The notes under the pieces are model-generated. The model saw nothing but the letters and a program-made list of their open reading frames with translations, was not told where the DNA came from and made no database searches. A stretch of 64,000 nt of DNA from an uncultured Bacteroidales bacterium (GTDB taxonomy: Bacteria; Bacteroidota; Bacteroidia; Bacteroidales; UBA932), in NCBI GenBank assembly GCA_900318445.1, contig ONKO01000001.1:310001-374000 (forward strand), written 5' to 3'. A program made the translations under genes and the position numbers. Positions 32,787 through 42,201 of this stretch are shown here, piece by piece; position 1 is the first letter of the stretch, and every line of letters starts with the position of its first letter.

Positions 32787-33938
32787 ATGAGGTATCTGAC
32801 CAAATATACTGAAGAAGTACGTTTTTTCTTGATTCTTTCCGCGCTTGTGGTCTTGAGCGTCTGGCTGTCCGGATACATCCCTTCTGCCCTTTTTGACAAC
32901 GTCCTGAGTCCTTCCATGCTTGCCTGCTCCATCACGGTGTCACTGGCTGGCGCCTGGATGGTGCTCCGGCATTCGGAAGGCCTTCGTGCCAGAAAGCTGT
33001 GGGGCATTTCCATCCTTATCTGGGGCCTTGCCGACGCCGTCTATCTGCTGTCGTGGAAACTGATGCCCCACCCTGCAATGAATATGGGCGCACCCCAGCT
33101 CACCACCGGCGAAATCCTTATCGGCAATGTACTGGGCTGGCTCATGATGCTCTATCCCACCGAGGCCCTTCGGCCGGGCTGGATTAACCTCAGGCACGCC
33201 GCCGAGCAGCTGGCCCCCATGTTTGCCCTGGCCGTGCTGGACTATCTGGTCCCTGTCAACCTTCAGCCCGTCATTTCCCTCTATCCGTTCTTCCTCGTGA
33301 TCTTGCTCCTCACGCACGTGCGCAAGTACAGGATGTGGTGTGAAGAGAACTTCTCTTCCCTGGACGACATCGATGTCCGCTGGATTATCCGTTATCTGGC
33401 CATGGTATTCCTCACGGGGCTGGTATTTTTCATCATGTGCTTCCGCCAGGGTCATACCCGCGGGTTTACGCAGCTGTGGCTTACCATCTATATGATTACC
33501 TACGGAACCGAGCAAATCATCTTCCGCCGGGATCCTTGGGAACTCCTGCGCCGGGAAGAGAGCAAGAAAGCTCCTGTGGAGGAGCCGGAGAAACTCCAGC
33601 CGGACTCCGCCTACCGCAAGGCCCTGGACGAATGGATGGTGAAGGATAAGCCCTACCTCAATCCGGACTTCAAGCTGCTGGACCTGCAAAACGTACTGCC
33701 CATGAACCGCACCTACCTCTCGCAGTTCATCCACTCGGAATACGGCTGTAGTTTCTACCAGTTCGTGAACCGTTTACGTATTGATGAGGCCAAGCAGCTC
33801 AAGCTCAAGCACCCCGACATGAAGCTCTCGGACATAGCGCTCCGCTGCGGGTTCTCTTCCCCTTCCGTCTTCTCCCGCACATTCACGGCCATTACGGGCC
33901 TTACTCCGCGTGAGTGGGCTCGTGAGGAGCTGGAGTAG
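32787..33938 (+). CDS. Membrane-embedded AraC-family transcriptional regulator
   Basis: 383 residues. Residues about 10-230 contain some six or seven hydrophobic segments (FFLILSALVVLSVWLSGYI, LWGISILIWGLADAVYLL, MFALAVLDYLVPV, YLAMVFLTGLVFFIMCF and others). After a linker, a C-terminal AraC-type double helix-turn-helix spans about 275-380 (LDLQNVLPMNRTYLSQFIHSEYG and KLSDIALRCGFSSPSVFSRTFTAITGLTPREW). So the DNA-binding part is fixed to the inner membrane. It has no kinase or receiver module; the membrane part is presumably the sensor. It is convergent with the HTCS gene (38-bp overlap of the 3' ends) and lies between the two PULs, either of which it could control. Confidence 0.85.
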   Translation: MRYLTKYTEEVRFFLILSALVVLSVWLSGYIPSALFDNVLSPSMLACSITVSLAGAWMVLRHSEGLRARKLWGISILIWGLADAVYLLSWKLMPHPAMNMGAPQLTTGEILIGNVLGWLMMLYPTEALRPGWINLRHAAEQLAPMFALAVLDYLVPVNLQPVISLYPFFLVILLLTHVRKYRMWCEENFSSLDDIDVRWIIRYLAMVFLTGLVFFIMCFRQGHTRGFTQLWLTIYMITYGTEQIIFRRDPWELLRREESKKAPVEEPEKLQPDSAYRKALDEWMVKDKPYLNPDFKLLDLQNVLPMNRTYLSQFIHSEYGCSFYQFVNRLRIDEAKQLKLKHPDMKLSDIALRCGFSSPSVFSRTFTAITGLTPREWAREELE

Positions 33939-36900
33939 GATTCTTGCGATAGGCTCCCGGGTTCGTTCCTGTCGCCTGCTTGAAGCGCGTGCTGAAGTAG
34001 CGGGGGCTGGTGAAGCCCAGGGCATCGGCAATCTCCGATATTCCCATTTCGGTCGAGGTAAGCAGCGCGCAGGCTTTCCGCATCTTGATACTCTCGATAT
34101 ACTGGGCCACACCCATGCCGGTGATGGCCTTTACCTTATTATATAGGGAAGCGCGGCTCATGGCCATCTCGGCGGCAATGGCGTTCACATCCATCTCGGG
34201 TACGTCCAGGTGCGCCTCGATGAACTGGTTGAGGTGCTGCAGGAAGGCTTCGTCGGCTTTGGTGAAAGTGATTTCTTCCGGGCTCGGAGCCTGCTCCTGG
34301 GGCGAGAGGAAGCGGGTGCGCATCTTTTCGCGGGCCTGCATAAGATTGCCAATTACCTGCAGAAGGAGCGCCGTATCAAAGGGCTTGGCCAGGTAGGAGT
34401 CGGCGCCGGCCTTGTAACCGGTGAGGACGCTGGCGGCATCGGCCCGGGCCGTGAGCAGGATGAGCGGTATGTGGCTGATACTCAGGTCTTGTTTTACCTG
34501 CCGGCACAGCTCAAAGCCGTCCATCCGGGGCATCATCACGTCGCTCACCACTACGTCGGGCTGCCAGTCGCGGATGACTTCCAGGCCTGCCTCTCCGTCG
34601 CAGGCCGTGCGGACCTCCTTGCAATAGGGCGTCAGCTCCGTAATGAGCAGATCCCGCAGCTCGGGATTGTCTTCCACGCAGAGAATGCGGTACGGCTTGA
34701 GGTTGACTTCCGGCATACCTTCATCGGGCAGGCTCACCAGATGGTTCTCTTCCAGGGCCTTGCTCCAGGCCGGGAAATTCTCCCGGTCCAGCACCATGTC
34801 GGTGATGCTCTTCATCTTCTCGACATTCCGGAAAACACCCTCCAGCGAGGGGTCTTTCGAAACAAAACGCTTGAGGGGCGCGTAGATGAGCGTGAGCGGT
34901 GTACGGATCTCATGGCTGATCTGTGTGAGGAACCGGACCCGTTCCTGGGCATAGCGTTCCCGCTGGCGCACAATCAGGTACATCAGGAGAAAAGCCAGGA
35001 GTCCCATGACCATCAGGGTCATTCCCGTGAGGAACCACCAGGTGCGGTACCAGGGCTCGGGTACGCGGAAGCTGAGCATATCGGCCTCCGGTCCCCACTG
35101 TCCGTCCGTGCTCAGGTACGACGCCCGCAGCTTGTAGCGTCCCGGGGCCAGCATGCCCACGGGGAAGGTGTCCTCGTAGGACACGGTGACGCGCGAGCCG
35201 CGCCCTTCCAGCGAATACCGGATGGGACGCCGGCTGAAGGGGTCGGTGCCCGGAACATTCACCGTAATGTCAAAGGTCTTGTAGTCCCGGGGCAGGGTGA
35301 GCGCCTTGCCCGAGGGAAGGACGCGGTGCCCGTCCAGCGCGGCCTCGTAGAACTCGGGAATGAGCATGGGCCCCGACGAGAGCGTGCGGGAACTGCCATA
35401 CAGGGCCACCAGGCCGCCCAGCCCTCCGAAATAGAGCGGGTAGGAGCCCGTGGCCGATGTGGCCGAGCACAGGATTTCCTGCGGGGAGAATCCTTCGCTC
35501 TCGTCCATCGTCTCCATGCGCTGGCGCGCCCAGTCGTAGCAGAACAGGCCGTGGTCTGCGGTAATCCACAGGAGATTGTCGGCCGATGCCTGCAGCTGCG
35601 TAACCCGGTTGAACATGGGGGTTTCCACCGCGGTGGCGCTGTCGCTGCCGTCCCGTACGTATTTGATGCCGTAGTCGGTCCCGATCCAGATATAGTCGTG
35701 GGCGCGGGCCGCCGCATTGATAAAGTGCGAATCGTGAACGGTGTAGAGCGCATCGGCCGTCATGCGGCCGGCGCTGAGCCGCAGCACCTGGCGGTAGGAA
35801 AAGGCCAGAAGGCCTCCTTCCCCGTCGGCCCAGAATTCCTGCAGGCCCTGCAGCTCCTCCTGGACGGGAAAACGGTAAAAGCGCCGGGTGGAGAGCTGGT
35901 AGCAGTAGGTGGAGGCGCCAAAAATGTAGATGTAGTCTCCCGACCGGGCCAGCGAAGGCGTGTATCCCGACTGAATCTCTTTCCCGTCATTCTCCCGGTC
36001 CATGATGTAAAAGCGCGTTTTTTTGCCGCTGGCGGGATCGTAAACGTAAAGTCCCCCGCTGAACGCGGAAAGAAGCAGCTTCCCGTCGGAGAAAGGACAG
36101 AGGGAAGAGACAATTTCCGTGGAAAATCCTTTGGCCGGGCCGATGGTGCCGTCATCGGGCCGGTACACGTTGAGGCCGCCGCCGTCCGTGGCCAGCCAGA
36201 CGCGGCCGTCCGCATCCAGGCACAGGTCGTTGATGACATTCTCCGACAGGCCGTCTGTCTCCCGGAAGCTGCCGATGGCCGTCTCCCGCAGGCAGAACAG
36301 GCCGTGGTGCACGCTTCCGGCCCAGATGCTGCCGTCGGTACCCACGTGCAGGAAGGTAAAGGAACTGGAAGGGAAACTGTGCTCCGGAAGCCCCAGAAGG
36401 GCCGGGAGCGTCTGGATGCTGCCGTCGGAAGGGTTCAGCGCGCAGATGCCGCCGCCGTCGGTGCCCAGGAGAATATGGTCCCGGAAAGGAGCCATGGACA
36501 GCACAATGTCGAAGGTGAGTCCCGAATGGGCCGCATCCCAGTGGGCAAGGATTTCTCCCGTCCCGGGATTCACCTGGTAAACGCCCTGCCGGTAGGAGGA
36601 CAGATACAGCAGACCGTCCTTGAGAATGCTCTGGAGAATCATCTGGCCGGGGGCCTCCATTGCAAGAGGCACCGGCTGCCAGCTGCTGCTTCCCGGATCG
36701 TAGAGATAGAGCCCGTGGGAGCGGCTCACCAGCAGCAGCTTTCCATCGGCCCCGGGATAGATGGCCAGGATGACGGGAACCGCTTCCTCGGGGAGCTTCC
36801 GCTCATAGGTGCCATCGGCCTTGTTAAAGAGGAGCAGGCCTTCGTATCCTCCGAAGCAGATGGTCTCCGGCGTTTCGAAGGCGCAGAGGACGGCCTCGGT

Positions 36901-37257
36901 CCGGGTGCGGACGAACGCGTCTTCGGACTCCGAGTAGAGGGAGAGTCCCAGGTCGGTGGAAACCCACAGTCTTTCCTGAGAGTCCATGTAGAGGAAACCC
37001 ACCTGGTTGCCGGTAATGGTGGGAGAGGGGCCGTTGTCGTCTATATAGCGTTTGATATGTCCGTTCCGGTAGCGGTTGAGCCCGAAACGGGTGCCAATCC
37101 AGATATTGCCGTGGTTGTCGGGAACCACCGTGCTCACCGTAGGTTGGGAAAGTCCTTCCCCGATACCAATCTGTTTCTGGTGATAATGGGCCTGGACGCT
37201 TGTAGAAAGCAGAAACAGGAGCGCCAGGCAGCATCCCCTCAGTAGTCTCCCGTGCAT
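33901..37257 (-). CDS. Hybrid two-component regulator (HTCS) lacking the HATPase domain
   Basis: 1118 residues from the ATG at 37257, which gives a signal peptide ending VQAHYH. The periplasmic sensor has Reg_prop-type two-bladed propeller repeats (about 30-660) and a Y_Y_Y domain (about 665-735). After a membrane helix (about 742-764) comes a dimerisation segment with the phospho-acceptor His782 (QISHEIRTPLTLIYAP). Only about 74 residues separate it from the receiver domain (YRILCVEDN at 856, phospho-Asp906, Lys958), so the roughly 110-residue ATP-binding domain with its N and G boxes is absent. An AraC-type HTH (about 1010-1110) ends the protein. Usual HTCS length is about 1300-1400. It is divergent from PUL 2 susC, its likely target. 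Confidence 0.9.
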   Translation of the reverse strand: MHGRLLRGCCLALLFLLSTSVQAHYHQKQIGIGEGLSQPTVSTVVPDNHGNIWIGTRFGLNRYRNGHIKRYIDDNGPSPTITGNQVGFLYMDSQERLWVSTDLGLSLYSESEDAFVRTRTEAVLCAFETPETICFGGYEGLLLFNKADGTYERKLPEEAVPVILAIYPGADGKLLLVSRSHGLYLYDPGSSSWQPVPLAMEAPGQMILQSILKDGLLYLSSYRQGVYQVNPGTGEILAHWDAAHSGLTFDIVLSMAPFRDHILLGTDGGGICALNPSDGSIQTLPALLGLPEHSFPSSSFTFLHVGTDGSIWAGSVHHGLFCLRETAIGSFRETDGLSENVINDLCLDADGRVWLATDGGGLNVYRPDDGTIGPAKGFSTEIVSSLCPFSDGKLLLSAFSGGLYVYDPASGKKTRFYIMDRENDGKEIQSGYTPSLARSGDYIYIFGASTYCYQLSTRRFYRFPVQEELQGLQEFWADGEGGLLAFSYRQVLRLSAGRMTADALYTVHDSHFINAAARAHDYIWIGTDYGIKYVRDGSDSATAVETPMFNRVTQLQASADNLLWITADHGLFCYDWARQRMETMDESEGFSPQEILCSATSATGSYPLYFGGLGGLVALYGSSRTLSSGPMLIPEFYEAALDGHRVLPSGKALTLPRDYKTFDITVNVPGTDPFSRRPIRYSLEGRGSRVTVSYEDTFPVGMLAPGRYKLRASYLSTDGQWGPEADMLSFRVPEPWYRTWWFLTGMTLMVMGLLAFLLMYLIVRQRERYAQERVRFLTQISHEIRTPLTLIYAPLKRFVSKDPSLEGVFRNVEKMKSITDMVLDRENFPAWSKALEENHLVSLPDEGMPEVNLKPYRILCVEDNPELRDLLITELTPYCKEVRTACDGEAGLEVIRDWQPDVVVSDVMMPRMDGFELCRQVKQDLSISHIPLILLTARADAASVLTGYKAGADSYLAKPFDTALLLQVIGNLMQAREKMRTRFLSPQEQAPSPEEITFTKADEAFLQHLNQFIEAHLDVPEMDVNAIAAEMAMSRASLYNKVKAITGMGVAQYIESIKMRKACALLTSTEMGISEIADALGFTSPRYFSTRFKQATGTNPGAYRKNPTPAPHEPTHAE

Positions 37258-37277
37258 AAAAACCGATGTTTTTTTTG

Positions 37278-37285
37278 CAAATATA
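37278..37285 (-). promoter_or_regulatory. -7 box of the HTCS gene
   Basis: TATATTTG on the minus strand, 20 bp before the ATG at 37257. This supports the shorter start over an upstream in-frame Met at 37362. Confidence 0.5.
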
Positions 37286-37341
37286 TACAAAAACTGAGTT
37301 ATTTTAGACAAAATGGGCACGTGTTTCCGGGCTGCGAGGGA

Positions 37342-37349
37342 TAACTTTG
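37342..37349 (+). promoter_or_regulatory. -7 box of PUL 2 susC
   Basis: TAACTTTG, 39 bp before the ATG at 37389. A -33 TTTG is not evident, as expected if an activator such as the HTCS is needed. Confidence 0.5.
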
Positions 37350-37388
37350 CTGCCAGACACAACCAATACTTAACAACACAAAAATACC

Positions 37389-40300
37389 ATGAAGTTACTG
37401 AGAATACTGGCGGCCGGCATGGTCATGCTGTCCGCAACGGTGAGCTTCGCACAGAACTCCCGCTCTGTTTCCGGTACAGTGACGGCAGCCTCGGACGGGC
37501 AGCCCGTGGTAGGTGCCAATGTGGTGCAGGCGGGAACGCGTAACGGCGTTTTCACCGATGCCGACGGCCGCTTTACCATTACGGTACCCGTTCCCTGCGA
37601 ACTCACTGTTTCCTCCATCGGATTCCTTACGGTCACTGTCAAGGCCGACGGATCCTCCACCTTGAACATTACCCTCCAGGACGACGCCACCCTGCTGGAA
37701 AACGCAGTGGTCACGGCCCTGGGCATCAAGCGTGAGACCAAGGCGCTGGGTTATGCCGTGGAACAAGTCAATTCCGAAGAACTCAATGGGGCCCGTCCCA
37801 TCAATGCTATGGACGCCCTGGCCGGCAAGGTGGCCGGCGTGGACATTTCCGGAACTACGGCCGGCCCGTCCGGCTCTACGCGTATCGTCATCCGCGGTAA
37901 CGGTGAACTGTCCGGCAACAACCAGCCCTTATATGTAGTGGACGGTGTCCCCATGGACAACTCCAGCCTGGGTCAGGCCGGCATGTGGGGCGGTTACGAC
38001 ATGGGTGACGGCCTCTCCAGCATCAGCCCCGAGGACATCGAGTCCGTCTCCATCCTCAAGGGAGCATCGGCTGCGGCCCTCTACGGTTCCCGCGCTTCCA
38101 ACGGTGTCATCCTCATCACCACCAAGTCGGCCGGCAAGAAAGGATTCAACATTGACTTCTCTTCCAGCGTGGACTTTGTGAATCAGCTTTCTAGGTTCAA
38201 CGACTACCAGCGCGTGTACGGCGCCGGCCGCAACGGCGAGCTTCCGCTTACCGTCGAGGTGGGCCGGGGCATTTCCCAGAGCGCCTGGGGCGCCAAGCTC
38301 AACAAGGAGCTCACGGGCTACATCTACGACGGCCGTCAGATGCCCTACACCAATGTGGCCGACAATATCTCCAGCTTCTTCCGCACCGGTTCCACCTTCA
38401 CCAATGCCCTGTCCATGAGCACCGGTAACGAGAAGAGCAACCTCCTCGTGTCCCTCTCCGACATGCGTAACCGGGACATCGTCCCCGCATCGGGCATGAG
38501 CCGCACGTCCATCATGCTCAAGACCGGGGCCGAGCTGTTCAAGGGCTTCCGCCTCGAGAGCCGCGTCAACTACTCCGTGGAGAAGGTGACCAACCGTCCC
38601 GCCCTGTCCGACTCCCCCAACAACGTGGGCCTCAGCCTCATCGGCCTGGCGCCCAACATTGACCAGAAGTGGCTGGGTGAAAGCTATCAGGACGAGTACG
38701 GCAAGTACATGGACTGGAACGGCGGCAACATCTACCGCATCAACCCCTACTGGTCCATTAACAACATGCGCAACACCTCCGTCAAGGACCGCGTCATGGG
38801 CTACCTCCTCGCCAGCTACCAGATCATCGACGGGCTCAGCGCCCAGCTGCGTGCGGGTACCGATTTCTACAAGTTCCGCATGACGGATTTCAACGCCATC
38901 GACACGCCCATCGCCCTGCAGGGCGCCATGACGGAGACCACCGCCCTGGTCAACGAAACCAACGTGGAGGGCCTCATCCGCTATGATACCAAACTGGGCA
39001 AGGACTTCGACCTCTCTGCCTTCGTGGGCGGCAACCTCATGTTCTTTGACAGCGAATACACCGCCAATGCCGGTTCCAACCAGATTATCCCCGGCATGGA
39101 GAGCATTACCAACTACATTGACAGCGAGCTCACCTACAACCACGGCCGCAAGCAGGTACGTTCCGTGTACGGCGCCGTGAACCTGGGCTGGAAGGGCCTC
39201 CTGTACCTGGATTTCACCCTGCGCAACGACTGGTCCTCCACGCTCCGCAAGGGTCACAACTCCTACATGTATCCTTCCGTCTCCGGCAGCTTCGTGTTCT
39301 CCAACCTCCTCAAGGACAATTCTGTCCTGAGCTTCGGCAAGCTGCGCGCTTCCTGGGCCGAGGTGGGTGGCGACACCGACCCCTATCAGCTCAACCTCAA
39401 TTACGGCGTGCTGCCCTATACCCTGAACGGCATGCCCCTTGGCGACATTGCCTCCGAGCGCATCCCCAACCTGGACCTCAAGCCCACCCGCACCTATTCC
39501 TACGAGCTGGGTCTGGACCTGAAGTTTTTCAACCGCATCGGCGTAGACTTCACCTGGTATTCTTCCCGCACGAAGGACCAGATCATGAGTCTTCCCATCT
39601 CCTCCACCACCGGTTACTCATCGGCCATGATCAACAGCGGCGTCATCTCCAACAAGGGCGTGGAACTGGCCCTGGACGCCGATATTATCAAGGCCCGCGA
39701 CTTTACCTGGTCGGCTAACGTGAACTTTGCCCGTAACATCAACAAGGTGGAGTCCCTGCATCCGGAGCTGAAGGAGTATCCGCTGGCCGAGGCCCGCTGG
39801 GCCGGTGCCATGATCGAGGCCGTGGAAGGTGAAGCCTTCGGCGCCATCCTCGGAAAGAAACTCCTCCGCAACCCCGACGGAGAGGTCATCTACGGCTCCA
39901 ACGGCTACCCGCTGGTGGGCAGCAAGCTGGAAGTGCTGGGGAACGGCGTCTATGACTGGACGGCCGGCATTGGCACCTCCCTTAGCTGGAAGGGCCTGTC
40001 CCTGAGTGCCCTCTTTGACGTAAAATGGGGCGCCGACGTCTATTCCATGTCCGACATGATGGCCTGCGGAAACGGTACTTCCCTGCGCACGCTGGAAGGC
40101 CGCGAAGCCTGGTACGCGTCGGAGGAACAGCGCAAGGCCGCCAACGTGCAGCTCTCCGACTGGACCCCTACCGGCGGTTACGTGGGCAAGGGTGTCGTGA
40201 ATGTGGGCACCGAGGACAATCCTGTCTGGGAAACCAACCAAACGCCCGTAGACCCCCAGAAATACTGGGCCTACTTCCAGAGCGCCGGTACTCCCGAGCC

Positions 40301-40556
40301 GTTCATCTATGACGCTTCTTTCATCAAGCTCCGCGAGCTCACGCTCTCCTACAGCCTCAACAAGAAGTGGCTGGCCCGTACGCCGCTCACCGGTGTAAGC
40401 CTGTCGGTGTATGGCCGCAACCTCTGGACCCTTTATTCCAACCTTCCCAACATTGACCCCGAATCCAGCTATAACAACGGCAACGGCCAGGGCTTCGAGT
40501 ATGGCTCCCTGCCTTCCCGCCGTGCCTGGGGCTTCAGTGTAAGACTTTCCTTCTAA
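37389..40556 (+). CDS. susC: SusC/RagA family TonB-dependent transporter (PUL 2)
   Basis: 1055 residues, outer membrane. A signal peptide (1-22, ending VSFAQ) leads directly into a carboxypeptidase-D-like domain (about 25-100: VSGTVTAASDGQPVVGANVV), then the plug (about 115-240: QPLYVVDGVPMDNSS, EDIESVSILKGASAAALYG) and the barrel, which ends RRAWGFSVRLSF. There is no STN domain, in contrast to the SusC of PUL 1, which fits control by the HTCS instead of a sigma/anti-sigma pair. susD follows by 13 bp. Confidence 0.95.
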   Translation: MKLLRILAAGMVMLSATVSFAQNSRSVSGTVTAASDGQPVVGANVVQAGTRNGVFTDADGRFTITVPVPCELTVSSIGFLTVTVKADGSSTLNITLQDDATLLENAVVTALGIKRETKALGYAVEQVNSEELNGARPINAMDALAGKVAGVDISGTTAGPSGSTRIVIRGNGELSGNNQPLYVVDGVPMDNSSLGQAGMWGGYDMGDGLSSISPEDIESVSILKGASAAALYGSRASNGVILITTKSAGKKGFNIDFSSSVDFVNQLSRFNDYQRVYGAGRNGELPLTVEVGRGISQSAWGAKLNKELTGYIYDGRQMPYTNVADNISSFFRTGSTFTNALSMSTGNEKSNLLVSLSDMRNRDIVPASGMSRTSIMLKTGAELFKGFRLESRVNYSVEKVTNRPALSDSPNNVGLSLIGLAPNIDQKWLGESYQDEYGKYMDWNGGNIYRINPYWSINNMRNTSVKDRVMGYLLASYQIIDGLSAQLRAGTDFYKFRMTDFNAIDTPIALQGAMTETTALVNETNVEGLIRYDTKLGKDFDLSAFVGGNLMFFDSEYTANAGSNQIIPGMESITNYIDSELTYNHGRKQVRSVYGAVNLGWKGLLYLDFTLRNDWSSTLRKGHNSYMYPSVSGSFVFSNLLKDNSVLSFGKLRASWAEVGGDTDPYQLNLNYGVLPYTLNGMPLGDIASERIPNLDLKPTRTYSYELGLDLKFFNRIGVDFTWYSSRTKDQIMSLPISSTTGYSSAMINSGVISNKGVELALDADIIKARDFTWSANVNFARNINKVESLHPELKEYPLAEARWAGAMIEAVEGEAFGAILGKKLLRNPDGEVIYGSNGYPLVGSKLEVLGNGVYDWTAGIGTSLSWKGLSLSALFDVKWGADVYSMSDMMACGNGTSLRTLEGREAWYASEEQRKAANVQLSDWTPTGGYVGKGVVNVGTEDNPVWETNQTPVDPQKYWAYFQSAGTPEPFIYDASFIKLRELTLSYSLNKKWLARTPLTGVSLSVYGRNLWTLYSNLPNIDPESSYNNGNGQGFEYGSLPSRRAWGFSVRLSF

Positions 40557-40569
40557 TACCGCGAGACTT

Positions 40570-42180
40570 ATGAAAAAGAGCATTATATCCCTGGCCATTG
40601 CTTCGCTGGCGGTTTTAGCCGGATGCAGCGACTTTGGAAACCTGAACCAGGACCCCACCAAGTCTACCGACATGGATCCCAACATCCTCCTGCCCAACCT
40701 GCAGGCCATGCCCACCAACGACTACCAGGAGTGGCACCGTCACTTCATGTATCCGGGCGGCTTCGTGCAGCAGTGGTGCGGTGACTGGGGCACTACCGAG
40801 TATGGCTGCCTGGCCATCAAGAACGACTCCTACATGGGCGAGCTGTGGCTGCAGCGCTACACGCGCATGTCCAAGGGACTGGCCGACATCGTGGACCGTA
40901 CGGCCGATGACCCCGCCCTCCAGAATATCAACGCCGCGGGACGTATCCTGCGCGTATATACCTATACCCAACTTACCGACCTGTACGGTGACATTCCTTA
41001 TTTCGATGCCGGTGAAGGCTACTACAAAGGCATCCTGAAGCCCGCCTACGACAAGCAGGAAGACATCTACGACGACTTCTTCAAACAGCTTGACATGGCC
41101 GACGCCCAGCTTCGCACCGGTACCGACATCCTTACCTACGACCAGTACTACGGCGGCGACACCGAGAAATGGCGCAAGTATGCCAACTCCCTGCACCTGC
41201 GTCTGGCGCTCCGCCTGGTCAAGGTGAACCCGGAAAAGGCTAAGGCCGAGGCTCAGAAGGCTATCTCGAACGGCGTGATGACTTCCGTCGAGGACCTCTG
41301 CCGCATCAAGTACGAGAATGTGGCCAACCCCTCGGCCGGTCCCGGACGCGGCAATGCCGTCTCCAACCGCCTGAGCGCAGACCCCCACAACTTCCGGTAT
41401 TCCCGTCGTTTCATCCAGTACCTGGAAGAGACCGGTGACCCCCGCCTCAGAATCCTCGCCGCCAGCTATTACAACGACGACCTCAAGCAGGATATCACCG
41501 ACCTGGTGTATGCGGAGAAGGGCTCCTATGCCGCCATGGCCCGCGCTACCGACCGCTTTGACTGGGAGAACTACGACAACGACGCTTCCAACCCCGACCC
41601 GTCCCTGCAGATTGACGTGAACGGAGACGGCGTAACCGAGGAAGTGACCCCGCACATGCAGTACCTGCAGCCCAGCGCGTTCTTCTATGCCTACGACGCC
41701 CCTTATGTAAACATGGGATACGCCGAGGTGGAACTCCTCCTGGCTGAGGCCGCCCTCCGCTGGGGACTGGGCACCGGCACGGCCGCCGAGCACTTCGAAA
41801 AGGCCCTGGCCGCCGGTGTGGAGCAGATGAAGGTATACAGCAAGGACATCCAGCCCAGCGCCGCTTCCATCGCCGCCTTCGTGGCTGCCAACCCGCTCTC
41901 GGCCAACCAGACCGAGGCCCTGGAGCAGATTAACATGCAAATCTGGGTGGGCCATATCTTCAATCCTTTCGAAGCTTTTGCCAACTGGCGCCGCACCGGC
42001 ATCCCGGAGATTGTGTTCCTCAACCGTGACCCGGCCCGCAACCAGTCTGGCGGAAAGACGCCCCGCCGCCTTCTCTATCCGGTAGAGGAGCAGATCAAGA
42101 ACCCCGAGAACTACCAGGCCGCCATTGACCGTGTACCCGGTTATGACTGGACCGTAGGCGTATGGTGGGACAAGCAGTAA
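40570..42180 (+). CDS. susD: SusD-like nutrient-binding lipoprotein (PUL 2)
   Basis: 536 residues with a lipoprotein signal ending AVLAGC (Cys19). SusD-like_2 type: NLNQDPTKSTDMDPNILLPN at the mature start, YTQLTDLYGDIPYFDA, KWRKYANSLHLRLALRLV, YAEVELLLAEAALRWG and a C-terminal QIWVGHIFNPFEAFANWRRT. It works with the SusC immediately upstream. The next gene starts 21 bp after its stop. Confidence 0.93.
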   Translation: MKKSIISLAIASLAVLAGCSDFGNLNQDPTKSTDMDPNILLPNLQAMPTNDYQEWHRHFMYPGGFVQQWCGDWGTTEYGCLAIKNDSYMGELWLQRYTRMSKGLADIVDRTADDPALQNINAAGRILRVYTYTQLTDLYGDIPYFDAGEGYYKGILKPAYDKQEDIYDDFFKQLDMADAQLRTGTDILTYDQYYGGDTEKWRKYANSLHLRLALRLVKVNPEKAKAEAQKAISNGVMTSVEDLCRIKYENVANPSAGPGRGNAVSNRLSADPHNFRYSRRFIQYLEETGDPRLRILAASYYNDDLKQDITDLVYAEKGSYAAMARATDRFDWENYDNDASNPDPSLQIDVNGDGVTEEVTPHMQYLQPSAFFYAYDAPYVNMGYAEVELLLAEAALRWGLGTGTAAEHFEKALAAGVEQMKVYSKDIQPSAASIAAFVAANPLSANQTEALEQINMQIWVGHIFNPFEAFANWRRTGIPEIVFLNRDPARNQSGGKTPRRLLYPVEEQIKNPENYQAAIDRVPGYDWTVGVWWDKQ

Positions 42181-42201
42181 CCCTTCAAAAGACACAGTAA
42201 A

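Noticed and set aside
34210..37245. Plus-strand open frame of about 1000 codons opposite the HTCS
   Set aside because: Antisense shadow; the minus strand has all the HTCS motifs.
37258..37362. 35-residue longer N-terminus of the HTCS
   Set aside because: It would precede the signal peptide and lie across the TATATTTG promoter box.
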